Assembly: GCA_001972305.1 (NCBI GenBank)
Contig: BDDD01002277.1
Coordinates: 217,216 to 281,215 of the forward strand
From: Cephalotus follicularis
Taxonomy: Eukaryota > Streptophyta > Magnoliopsida > Oxalidales > Cephalotaceae
Direction of reading: 5' to 3'
Length of the DNA stretch: 64,000 nucleotides
Positions 34,925 to 44,968 of this stretch are shown here, piece by piece (within the stretch, counting starts at the first letter, position 1; each line of letters opens with the position of its first letter). The translations under genes were made by a program, and so were the position numbers. The notes under the pieces are model-generated. The model saw only the letters and a list, made by a program, of their open reading frames with translations, searched no databases and was not told the DNA's origin.

Positions 34925-36071
34925 GCTACTCAGTGCATCCGCCAATACATTAGCTTTTCCTGGGTGGTATTGAATGTTAAAATTATAATCATTAAAGAAT
35001 TCCACCCACCTTCTCTATCTCATGTTTAGCTCCTTCTGGGAAAACAAATATTTCAGGCTCTTGTGGTCAGTGAAGATCTCAAATTGAGCACCATAGTGAT
35101 AGTGTCTCTATTTCTGTAAAGCGAACACTATGGCCGCCAACTCGAGATCATGTACGGGATAATTTTCTTCGTACGGATTTAACTTCCTCGATGTGTATGC
35201 AATCACCCTACCACGTTGCATAAGGACGCATCCCAAGCCATTCCCAGAAGCATCACTATAAATCGTAAAACCCTCATTTCCCTCAGCTAATGCCAACACT
35301 GGAGCCGAAATCAACCGACTCTTCAACCCATGGAAAGTTGCTTCACAAGAATCATCCCACACAAAGCTTGAATTCTTCTGAGTCAACCGTGTCAATGGCA
35401 TAGAAATCTTCGAAAACCCTTTGATGAACCTTCGGTAGTAGCCAGCCAATCCCAAGAAGCTACGAACCTTAGTAACGTTCTTCGGTTGGGGCCAATCCAC
35501 AATACTCTCAATCTTCGCAGGATGTACTGATAATCCTTCACTCAATACAATGTGACCCAGAAAAGTCATGTGATCCATCCAGAACTTGTACTTCCTGAAC
35601 TTTGCATATAGTCGTTCCCTCCACAGTGTCTGCAATACAATCCTGAGATGCTGTATGTGCTCCTCATCACTCCTGGAATAAATCAGGATGTCGTCTAGAA
35701 AGATTATGATGAACTGATCAAGATCGGCCTGGAACACCCTGTTCATCAAACACATAAAGGCTGCAAGAGCATTCATCAGACCAAACGGTAGAATCAGAAA
35801 TTCATAGTGCCCATATCTGGTTCAAAATGCAGTCTTCTCAACATCACCTTCCTGGATCCTCAACTGATGATAACCTGTTCTCAGGTCAAGTTTGGAGAAT
35901 ACAGTTGAGCCCTGCAATTGGTCGAACAACTCCTCAATATGTGGTAGTCACTTGGTTCAGCAGTCGATAGCCAATACAGGGCCGTATTGACCCATCCTTC
36001 TTTTCCACAAACAGGACCGGTGCTCCCCACGGTGACACACTCGGTCTGATGAAGCCCTTATCAAGATAGTC
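34925..36071 (-). pseudogene. Element E reverse transcriptase and RNase H (broken)
   Basis: The open segment 35108-35776 carries [17 protein letters not shown] (LDD instead of FIDD), [16 protein letters not shown] and the RNase H block [19 protein letters not shown]. Upstream there is a deletion of about 20 bp near 35948, where element F reads AGGATACTTGTTCTTCACAG, and an in-frame TGA near 35823. Stops also follow FALQK (35108) and lie near 35017. Confidence 0.87.
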
Positions 36072-37959
36072 CTACAATTGAGTCTTCAACTCCTTCAATT
36101 CAGCAGGAGCCATTCTGTACGGAGCTTTGGATATCGGAGCAGTCCCAGGCATCAGTTCAATACTGAACTCCATATCTCGCTCCGGCGGTAATGAAACAAG
36201 GTCATCTGGAAATACATCATGAAAATCACAAGCAATAGGAACCTGTTCCAGACTAGGCGTACCTTTTGTATGATCAATGACATACGTCAAATATCCTTCA
36301 CATCCTTGCTCGAGATATTTCTGTGCTCGAGTGTAAGAAATAATCGGAGCAGAAGTAGTATTCTCTCCCACGAATTGAAACACCGTTCCATCATACAGAT
36401 GAAAGGTCACCACCTTATTATAACAATCCCCGCACGCTCGATGCAGATATAACCAGTTTATCCCCAAGATAACATCAAAATTGTTGATAGGCAGCACAAT
36501 CAGATCAGCGAATAACCGAACCCCAGCTATCGTGATCTCATAACTATTCACTACAGTATCGGTCAACAAGGAACCACCAGTTGGAGTATTCACCTCCAGC
36601 ACATAAGGCAAGCAAGCAGTAATACAATGCAAATCAGATAGAAAACATGATGCAATGAATGAATGAGTAGCACCAGGGTCAATCAATACTCTAGCCGATA
36701 TACCGGATGTGAGAATGGTACCTCCCACAACCGAAGTAGACTTTGGTACATCTTCCTTAGATAGGGTATAGACTCTACCTTTCATTATCGCCTTTCCAGC
36801 ATCTCTTCGCGGTTGAGCTGCCGCACCACTACCACTCGCTCCAGCACCTCCTTGCTGAGCCAGCACTATCTGACAATCCTTCACCCGATGCTCTTGCGAG
36901 CCACATTTCAGACACTTCCCTGCCTTCTTCTGGCAAACAGTTTCATCATGACTTGGGAGACCACAAAAACTACATCCTCCAGAATTCTTTTGGCTTCTTC
37001 GGTTTGGAGTTTGGGAACGAGAAGTATTTCTTCGAGAGCCTCCTTGTCCCCTATTCCCCGACTTTGATGAACCAGCAGGATTATTGCTTCCCTGCCAGTT
37101 TGAAGCAGTAGGTCTCGATTGAGAACTCCATCCTTCTCTCGTTTCCATCGGCCTCCAAAATCCTAGCCTTTTCTGTAACATCCACAAAAGAAGTCAACTG
37201 CAACACTACTAGCTTGGATCTGATGTCTGGTCTCAAACCCTTCAAGAACCTCCTGATTTTTCTGGATTCCCCCTCCACAAGATATGATGTGTGCCTGGCC
37301 AGCTCAATGAATCTGGTCTGGTGTTGAGCCATCATCATGTCACCTTGACGTAGCTCTAGCAACTCTGTCTCCCTCCGGTCACACTCCTTCTGTGGAACAT
37401 AAGCATCATTGAACTCGGACTGAAATCTGTCCCAAGTTCTGCCAAGATCAAGAGATTCTCACTTTGCTTCAATTATCGCCCACCAATGGGTAGCCTCTCC
37501 CCACAAGCAGTACACTGCAAAATTCAGCTTCTGCTCATCAGTACACTCCAAAGCAGCAAAAAATTTCTCCATGTCCTTCAACCACTGCTCTGCTATAGTA
37601 GCATCCAATTCTCCCTTGAATGACAGAGGATTCTGTCGCATGAATCTCTCCAACACTCCCACAAAACCTCCAGTATGATAAGCTTCAAGAGCACGCTGAT
37701 AGGCCTGGTTCACCTCATGCATTAGCCACAACTGTTCCATATTCGCTGCATTGGCCCGTATCTGCTATTGAAAGGGATTAGCCATGCCATCAAAGTTGCT
37801 CCTCTCATCATGCACTGGCGGAACATTTCTCTCTTCATTCATCTGCGGAACATCCCCACCTTCATTCATTGGCGGAACATTTACTTCCTCATTCACTGGC
37901 GGAACATTGACTTCTTCTCCGATTCTACGTCTTCCCCGCCTACCTCTTCGGAGATCCAT
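36072..37959 (-). pseudogene. Element E gag and protease (broken)
   Basis: The start at 37959 gives MDLRRGRRGRRRIGEEVN, followed by four copies of an NVPPxNE-like peptide unit. The gag core reads WGEATHWWAIIEAK. After a frameshift between 37187 and 37081 come two CCHC knuckles (CSFCGLPSHDETVC and CLKCGSQEHRVKDC). The protease active site reads LIDPGATHSFIAS, with the catalytic Asp intact. Stops at 37765 and 37459 interrupt gag, and a stop at 36072 ends protease. Confidence 0.9.
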
Positions 37960-38053
37960 ACTGTCTCCTATAAGGAATGATATTAATCATCAGGAAACAA
38001 TTCACTTAATTACCGAGGATAATATCCCAATGATAGCTTACAAATTAATATAA

Positions 38054-38065
38054 GCTCTGATACCA
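38054..38065 (-). other. Primer-binding site of element E
   Basis: The minus strand reads TGGTATCAGAGC, three bases from the LTR at 38069. Confidence 0.88.
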
Positions 38066-39323
38066 TGTTGTCACACCTCGTTTTCCATTAACAACATATA
38101 TATTTTTATCAATTAATAATCCAACATTCAACAATAATCCAAAAATCAAAACTTAAACTTTGCGGAAGCATTCATATACTGGATTATTTAAAAGTCTCCA
38201 CATATAGCCTATACTACATGCGTACCAGTACAATACAAGTTATATGTTACATATCTGAAATGTAAATATAACATAACGGAGTATGATTATTACAAATTAA
38301 CATTAACAACCTTAAAAAGAGAAGCCTTCAAAGAACGGCTTCAGCAGTCAACCCCACTTCACTTCGTCAATCTGAAATAGTAGGTATTAGCCGTTGTCCT
38401 CACTTGGCTAAGTAGGAAATATGCATGACAATGAATATAAGATGCAATCATGCATGATAGTTTATCATTTTGAAAATAGTTAATATATATATGACAATAT
38501 ATAAAAAATCATGCCAAGTGGCAACACTCATTCACGTATCAATCATACCGCACAAGGGTACAAACAATCAATCACTTTGTCCGAAGACCACTGGTGGGTG
38601 TCATCTCGTGCTACCTCCTAGCCCAACCGATGCACCGCCCAACTACCACCATGCACTCCAATGATGATAGAAAGGGTAAACACTATTGTTGACACTTGGC
38701 GGGAAAGCACTCACTCACGATCTGCATTGCAGATAAGTTGGTGTATAAGCACTAGCCTTAAACTCCTGGCCCATAGGCTCACCGCCGTAGTCAGTGATAC
38801 ACTACGATCACTAAACCATCAGCATCACTTCAATCACAATCAATTCACTGATATTACATATATGCAATGTAACATAATAAGTTTTCCTTGGTAGAGAAAA
38901 TGATAACAATAAGTCACTTTTGAAACAGTAAAACGATCTTTGCTCAATGGCAAAATAACACTTAGCACGGGTTCTCATTATAGAGAAAAACACTTGAACA
39001 CTTTACACTTGTCTTTTGGAATCACTTGAAACATTTTCAATTATTTTAGGAGAACATTTGAACAATAGTATTTATGAAATACTTTGATAACTAACAATAC
39101 AGTAGCAATTGCATCAATACATTACTAGTGCAAAGACCAAACATTACACGGTACACTCAATCAATTTATGCCAATCACACAAGAATGCATAAGTCATTAG
39201 ATTCTGGATATTTCGACTATACATAGCAGGGGTTGAGTATCGGAATCATCCCTTATCGAAGCTAGTATAATTACAGGTCATTTAGCCTAAACAGTACTTA
39301 TTAGTGGCGATAATATCATTCAA

Positions 39324-39480
39324 AAGTCGACTGTTTCCATTACCAGTCGGCTGATTCCTTACACAGTCGACTATTACTTATGAATAGTCGACTGGTTACC
39401 TTGAGTAGTCGACTGTTTACACTTAACAGACGGCTGTTTACATTGAGTAGTCGACTGTTATCCAAGGCAGTCGGCTGCTT
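39324..39480. repeat. GTCGAC cluster, element E 5' LTR (inner)
   Basis: Eight cores match 29287-29444 in position. Several positions differ between the copies: AACAGTCGACTG became AAAAGTCGACTG, while AGTCAACTA in the left copy is AGTCGACTG here. Confidence 0.88.
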
Positions 39481-40216
39481 TTGCCCAGATTATTGTTCAC
39501 AGCAGAAACCGAAAAATAGAGCATGCTTTATGACATTTCAATTCACTCCAATTCAACATGTAATCAAATACTGACCATCTCAACACGATATGCATGCTAC
39601 ATATTTCAGAATCATGTCAAAGTTCCTACCTCAATTCGCTATCCCAGAATCAATTTGGGATTGATTCTTCTCTTTGAGTTCCAAACACTTCCAATTTCAA
39701 TCAACCGCAAATTCAGCAATTAATCTAAGTGTGCATGTTAACAGTAGGCATAGATAACTAATTCAGTACATATATACCTATTGAATAATTATAACAAACT
39801 GAGATTAAACCAGAAGCTTACCAATTCGATTTCAAGCTTCCTAACTCCACTTTGAACTCTAATTTCCACATGCACACAGTAGCAAATGATTCTCTCTCCT
39901 TTCAACGTTTTCAACACTCTAATTCGCTGATGCAATATCTGTTATAAAGGAATCGTATTCCAGTAACCATTTTCAGTCATTAACTCAAGGGTTCAACCTT
40001 TTCTCTTCTCTCTCACCACTTACTGTTTTGTTTCTTCTTGCAGGTTACATTGACTCAAGACACACACACAGAGGACACTAATGCATTAGTGTAGGCAGCT
40101 GGTGACACGTTCTGTGCCACGTTTCTTAGCAATTCTTGCCAGCCCACACCTGTCCAAGCTGAAGACATGCCTGCCATGTTTCATGCAACAAGTATCAGGA
40201 CATCTGTTTGAGCTCT

Positions 40217-40350
40217 AACAGTCGACTGCTTCCTTTGGATAGTCGGCTGCTCCATTCATTAGTCATCCAGTCGACTGTTTCTATAATAGTTGGCTGTTGC
40301 CACCTCAAACTGCCCAGTCGACTGTTTTACCAAACAGTCGGCTGTTTGGC
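40217..40350. repeat. GTCGAC cluster, element E 5' LTR (outer)
   Basis: Six cores match 30172-30303. CCAGTCGACTGTTT near 40267 is intact here, where the left LTR reads CCACTCGATTGTTT. Confidence 0.87.
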
Positions 40351-40522
40351 AATCCCTGCTTTAAGCTCCTTGCAAATAACTTCCCTCCTTAGTTAATGCC
40401 ATACAAGTATCAACACATTGCTCAATTAAAAGACTATTAAGAAGTAATTCTAGTTCAATGTATACTGTATTCATTAATTGTACAATATACATCAAATTTA
40501 AAATTGCGGGTATTACACAAAT

Positions 40523-43183
40523 ATCCCATGAATGCATGTAAGGCTGGCGATAGCTGCCAGAATATGGTGCCTGTGCCCGTGGTCTACCTTCAATAGAACT
40601 TGACTGCCACTAATCTGGTGGATCAGGTGGATTATCAATTGCCTCCTAAACTAAAAAAAATTAGACATGGGTTGGGGTTAGTCCAAATGACTTAGTGAGT
40701 AAGAACAAAACATCCCCTTGTACACCCCTCAAGGAATTTGGATGCGCTTCATAGAATCGGGATAATATAATCAAGGGTATATGCAACAAAATAAGATAAT
40801 GTAAATTCACCAAAAGAAAGCTCGAATCTCAATAAAGGGCTCAACAGAAGAAAGCTCAAATCTCAACAATGGAAATAAAAGAAGCAATAATATTAACAAG
40901 GTTATAAGCACAAGATAGATAAAATGAAAATCCACGGAAATAATCTCAATGCTGAAGGAAAAAGCTCCACAATTATAAGCAAGATCCACAAATATAATCA
41001 CGATCCACAATATGATCAACAAATATGATCAAGATTCACAATATAATCCATAAGTGTAAACAAGTGTCACAAATGTGCCCACATACAAATTAAAATAACT
41101 AGAGATGCTGGTTGACACACACAATGTCATCACAGTAATAGTATTGAGCCTGAGGCAACCATATAAATATCATGCTCAATACACCGGTGTAGTGCGCCCA
41201 TGGGCTATGCATCATACGTAACACCCCACCTCGTACGATGGGCCTGCTACAACACGTACCCCACCCCGTACGATGGGCCTACGTGCAATATATATATATG
41301 ACACGGGATACCCAACATCAGAGTACAAAACACAGTCTCACAATAAAGCATATAATGGAAGGTGACATCATCACCCAGAACCAGAAATCATCATGTCCAC
41401 ATCAACGATATCATAATAAAGAAAACATGAGTATCACAATGAAATAAATCGAATTTAGGAATCAAATACAAATCAAGCTAGCAAAGCCATCTCATAACAA
41501 GAATATCCAAAGGGCACATATCACATCAAAGAATTTTAAGAACAAGTAAGGTAAGAGAAGAGAATGTCCCACTCACTGTATCACTGTAATTAACTATTAT
41601 GGACTAGCCCCTCGAGGATCTGGATCAGCAATAGGATCACCGTCTACAATGACATTACATAAAAGACTCGTTAACCACATTTCTTACACTTTATCACTTG
41701 AAATGCATGTATGAAATGTTTAAATGACATTTTAACCAATTTGTCTCCCCACTTACACTTTACTCAAATACTTAACCTTATCACTTATAGTTCATCATGC
41801 TATTCACATTATCACATAATTTCTCCTTTATAAACTGATTTGCTTCAACACCCCTTATAAACACACTTATAGGTATTGTTTTAATTCCACTAACCTGGTT
41901 TTCCATTCATACTCCCTACACATTAATTATCTCAACTTATTAGCACAATTTTACTCCTATCCATCTTATTGATCACAACTTACTAGCAATAGCTCATAAT
42001 CAATCCTTTACTCATTTCAATGCATCCACCAATATATCATATCATTAAAATACATCATTTAATCACCATATTAACTAATCAACATCAAAAGCTATAAACA
42101 CCTAACCTGGCCGAAATTTCCTTCACACAGGAAGTGCTCAAATTAACTTAAATCCTTAATCCACCATTATGTTAATGATTCCTCAACTCATAACACCATC
42201 TAGTCACTTTAACATCAAAGAATACTCAACACTTTGTCACTCTTTAAGAAGGCCGAATCTTAAGGGAATAAAATAGAGATTAAACTATGCTAATATACTT
42301 CAATTTACCATTACATCTACATCTTTGAAAACCCTAGGAAATATCAACTCTTCCTTACTAATCATGGAGCTCGAAATTAAGGAGATAAAATAGAAATTAA
42401 ATCATGCTATCATACTCTAATTTCTTTGAACTAATATCATTAATTATCAAGATATAACATTTGCCTCAACAATCTAACAATAACCCTAAATAATTGATGA
42501 AAATGCAAACATATTAATTAATTTTTAACAAGAAAGTGATGGAGCTTACCTAAATTGTTAGAAAATTTTAAAGAGAAATCAATTACAAGCTTGTATTTTG
42601 AAGAGAGGTACAGAAGAATTGAAGTCTTTGGTTGATGGAGAAGGTTCGGCCAAATGAAGAAGAATGAGGGAATGAAAGACTATTAACCGTATAAACATAT
42701 ACATGAAGGATGTGGAGAGTTCTAGAGAGGTGTAGGCCTTTTAAAGATGGATGGGACAAAATTTTTGCTAAATAAAAATGGTTGGGCCGAAATTTAACAA
42801 GAAAGAAATAATTTGAGCCTTATTTGATGAATAGTTCAGCCATCAAGAGGACGAAGTTGAAGGAAGACTATATTCTTATTAGTCATGTGTTTATATATAT
42901 GTATTGGAGCATTCTAGAGTGATGTAGGCCATTTAAAGTGGTAGGCTGAAATTTACTAGAGAAAAATAATGATTTGGGCCGTAGGCCCAATGTATTACTT
43001 ATAGGACTTATTAGGATTAACCCACGGTGTAATTTAATTAGAATTTATAATGTATTCTATACCATACTTACCTCTTATCTAATGTAACAACTTTATGAAT
43101 GCCATGTATACATGGGATGATGATATGTAATAAAAATACAGTCCTAGATAACCATCTTCCTAAATATGACACCGAGTGTCACA
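40523..43183 (-). repeat. Element D 5' LTR, outer part
   Basis: Resumes D's LTR after element E (ATCCCATGAATGCATGTAAGG, as at 14572) and ends GTGTCACA. It lacks the solo LTR, the MITE and the long microsatellite found in the left LTR, so it serves as the reference copy. Confidence 0.9.
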
Positions 43184-43461
43184 GACTTAGTCATAAAACC
43201 CCATAAAAGAGTTCTCATGACAGCATCTGTTGCCTTTCACTCATCCAAAATATTAAAATATGATGGAGGATCATAATCAAGCCAACTCAATTGTCGATTA
43301 GTTGCAATATACGTAGGTATAGCAAGAGACCAAGTTGGATAATTTGTATCATCCAATTTTACCAAAGTAGTATGTAACCTCGTCATATCATGAAGGTCGC
43401 TCTGTGAGTTACTAACATAGTTTGAAATCACTGAGACATTCTTGGTTATAGAAGACATCAT
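43184..43461 (-). pseudogene. Copia gag, N-terminal part
   Basis: The start at 43461 gives MMSSITKNVSVISNYVSN, followed by KLDDTNYPTWSLAIPTYI and RQLSWLDYDPPSYF, characteristic of copia gag (LDxxNYxxW). A stop at 43237 and the insertion of D at 43183 end it. The continuation lies at 14158 and below. Confidence 0.83.
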
Positions 43462-44002
43462 ATCTCACTCATCACTTCTCAAAGTACACTAAACCATGTA
43501 ACTACCACACCACACAATCACGACACAACATACACACTAGATCAGGCCACACCAACACACAACTCCATACCACATAGCCACAACACAACACGCACATACA
43601 CCAGGTCTGGACACACCAACCAGAAGCACAACATTGTCACAATCACAACCACATTACCACTGGTACACCAGTAACCAACAACACAACACACAAAGCACGG
43701 TCATGGAGGAAAGCAGTATGGCGTTACACATCATCACTGAATAGACGATATTTACCAAACAGAGATAGGACAGAAAGGACTTTACCAAAGTAGATGTTGG
43801 CACCAAACAAAGACGATAAGGGGATGAGATCGGTGTTGAGAAGACGATGGCGCTGGAAGATGATCGTTCTTGTTGTTGATCACACTGGAGGACGATCATG
43901 ATAGAGAGGAGATGACCATGCTAGAAGAAGACACCGAACCGCTGGAGAAGACGATCGTGGGAGGAGCTAACCGACCAGAGAAAGCAACGACACAATTAGG
44001 GA
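43462..44002 (-). other. Copia 5' leader
   Basis: Untranslated region between gag and the primer site. It contains CACAAC/ACACAC-rich stretches (43500-43640) and no convincing ORF. A CACTA-type MITE interrupts it at 44003. Confidence 0.6.
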
Positions 44003-44183
44003 CACTACAGTAAATAAGGGAATCTGTGACAAAATTTCCTATTTCAGATTCCATAAATTCCGTCGATAAACACAGTTACTGTCAAAATTTAAGACAGAAC
44101 GATTCTGTCTTTATTTTCGCTGTCAGTAAGAACTTACCGACAGACCAACCATTCTGTCTCTAAATTATTGTTTTCTCGTAGTG
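44003..44183. mobile_element. CACTA-type MITE (181 bp)
   Basis: Starts CACTACAG and ends CGTAGTG, flanked by a 3-bp duplication GGA (44000-44002 and 44184-44186). CACTA ends and a 3-bp target are hallmarks of that superfamily. Sub-terminal inverted motifs (GACAGAACGATTCTGTC, CTGTCAGTAAG/CTTACCGACAG) are also typical. It has no coding capacity. Confidence 0.85.
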
Positions 44184-44289
44184 GGAGGCCATGACTAGGA
44201 CGGCGGTGCTACTCAGGTTCTAGGGTTTCTGTGTGTTTTTTTGGGTCATTTCTGCTTATGTTTTTTTAATCTCCTAATCTACAGGCTTA

Positions 44290-44302
44290 AGCTCTGATAC
44301 CA
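44290..44302 (-). other. Primer-binding site of copia
   Basis: The minus strand reads TGGTATCAGAGC next to the LTR edge at 44303. Confidence 0.8.
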
Positions 44303-44449
44303 TGTAAACTGATAATAAATTGTTCTTATTTTATTATTAGGATATCACCACTATATAGACATTGGTTAGGGTCTTTGCATAGATATACAGGCTTTACCTA
44401 TCTTTGTCCCAAACTTGCAACTTAAAATAAATAATAAATACAAATAACA
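44303..44449 (-). repeat. Copia 5' LTR (about 147 bp)
   Basis: The sense strand starts TGTTATTTG and ends ATCAGTTTACA beside the primer site. It contains a TATA-like CTATATAG (44351-44358) and an AATAAAATAAG polyadenylation-like site. The outer edge is inferred from the TG rule only, because the 3' LTR is not in the window. Confidence 0.65.
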
Positions 44450-44968
44450 ACTACGATTGATGTAATAAATTGTTAGTGATTGTTTTCATATAATTCTCAT
44501 ATATTTAAGATCATTGATTGTTACATACTTGCTACGAAACATATATGATATATGTAAAACGATTATATGAAGTGGGTGAATGATATTGGAATATTTGATT
44601 GAGTGAGACCTTATAAGCCAATCCATATCGTTTGTTTCATTATTCCAGTAAGTGCCACTATGGAGTATTCTGGACCATGTTTATGGGTTAATCCAGATAA
44701 TCTAGACCTGTACAATCTAGACATTCTTCAATGTTATGGACAGGCGTGAGTGTTGGACCATATATGGATGGCTAGCTTATACATGTTCTACCCGTGGTTG
44801 GGGTATGCGGACGGATGACGGGGGTACTTGGGCCAGGAGTTGGCTATAGTGGACACCAAATATACTAGTGCGGACTTTTTGAACACCTAATTATTGTTTG
44901 ATAATGAATGACTAACAATTGATTGAAATGAAATAGTGTCTCAATTATTATTTAAATTAGGTTAATTA
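44450..44968. other. LTR-like remnant, left part
   Basis: No ORF of note. A GC-richer stretch (GGTTGGGGTATGCGGACGGATGACGGG, described in part here) near 44796 and the continuation after 47536 suggest an old LTR interior, but no ends are visible. It is split by solo LTR 4. Confidence 0.4.

Larger units (their letters stand above)
25365..40517 (-). mobile_element. Element E: Tekay-type gypsy element with nested insertions
   Basis: This minus-strand element sits inside D's right LTR. Its left (3') LTR is 25365-30495, holding a nested solo LTR, and its right (5') LTR is 38069-40517 (2,449 bp). Flanks read TAAAT (25360-25364) and CAAAT (40518-40522), an imperfect 5-bp duplication. Proteins are closest by eye to element F: both gag proteins begin MDLRRG(R/K)RGR. 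A chimeric retroelement splits its integrase. Confidence 0.92.
38069..40517 (-). repeat. Element E 5' LTR (2,449 bp)
   Basis: Runs from TGTCACACCTCG to GGGTATTACA and lacks the solo LTR found in its partner. It therefore supplies the empty site for that insertion. It holds both GTCGAC clusters. Confidence 0.93.
14159..43183 (-). mobile_element. Element D: gypsy (Tekay-like) LTR retrotransposon with nested insertions
   Basis: This minus-strand element has LTRs of about 3.0 kb once nested insertions are removed. The left LTR is 14159-20095; the right LTR is 25004-25364 plus 40523-43183. Internal coding runs 24892 to 20131. The right LTR outer end (GTGTCACA, 43183) abuts copia gag, and the left outer end abuts the rest of copia gag, so D inserted into the copia element. 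The left LTR's first bases read TTACACG rather than TGACACG. The target duplication is not clear (ACTCT against GACTT). Confidence 0.88.
9192..44449 (-). mobile_element. Ty1/copia element, dispersed by nested insertions
   Basis: Gag, protease, integrase and the start of RT of one copia element lie in order on the minus strand from 43461 down to about 9192. They are separated by the solo LTR (10989-13393) and element D (14159-43183). Integrase before RT is the copia order. The 5' side has a primer site and a short LTR (44303-44449). The 3' half of RT, RNase H and the 3' LTR are missing, lost at the junction near 9180-9191. Confidence 0.85.
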
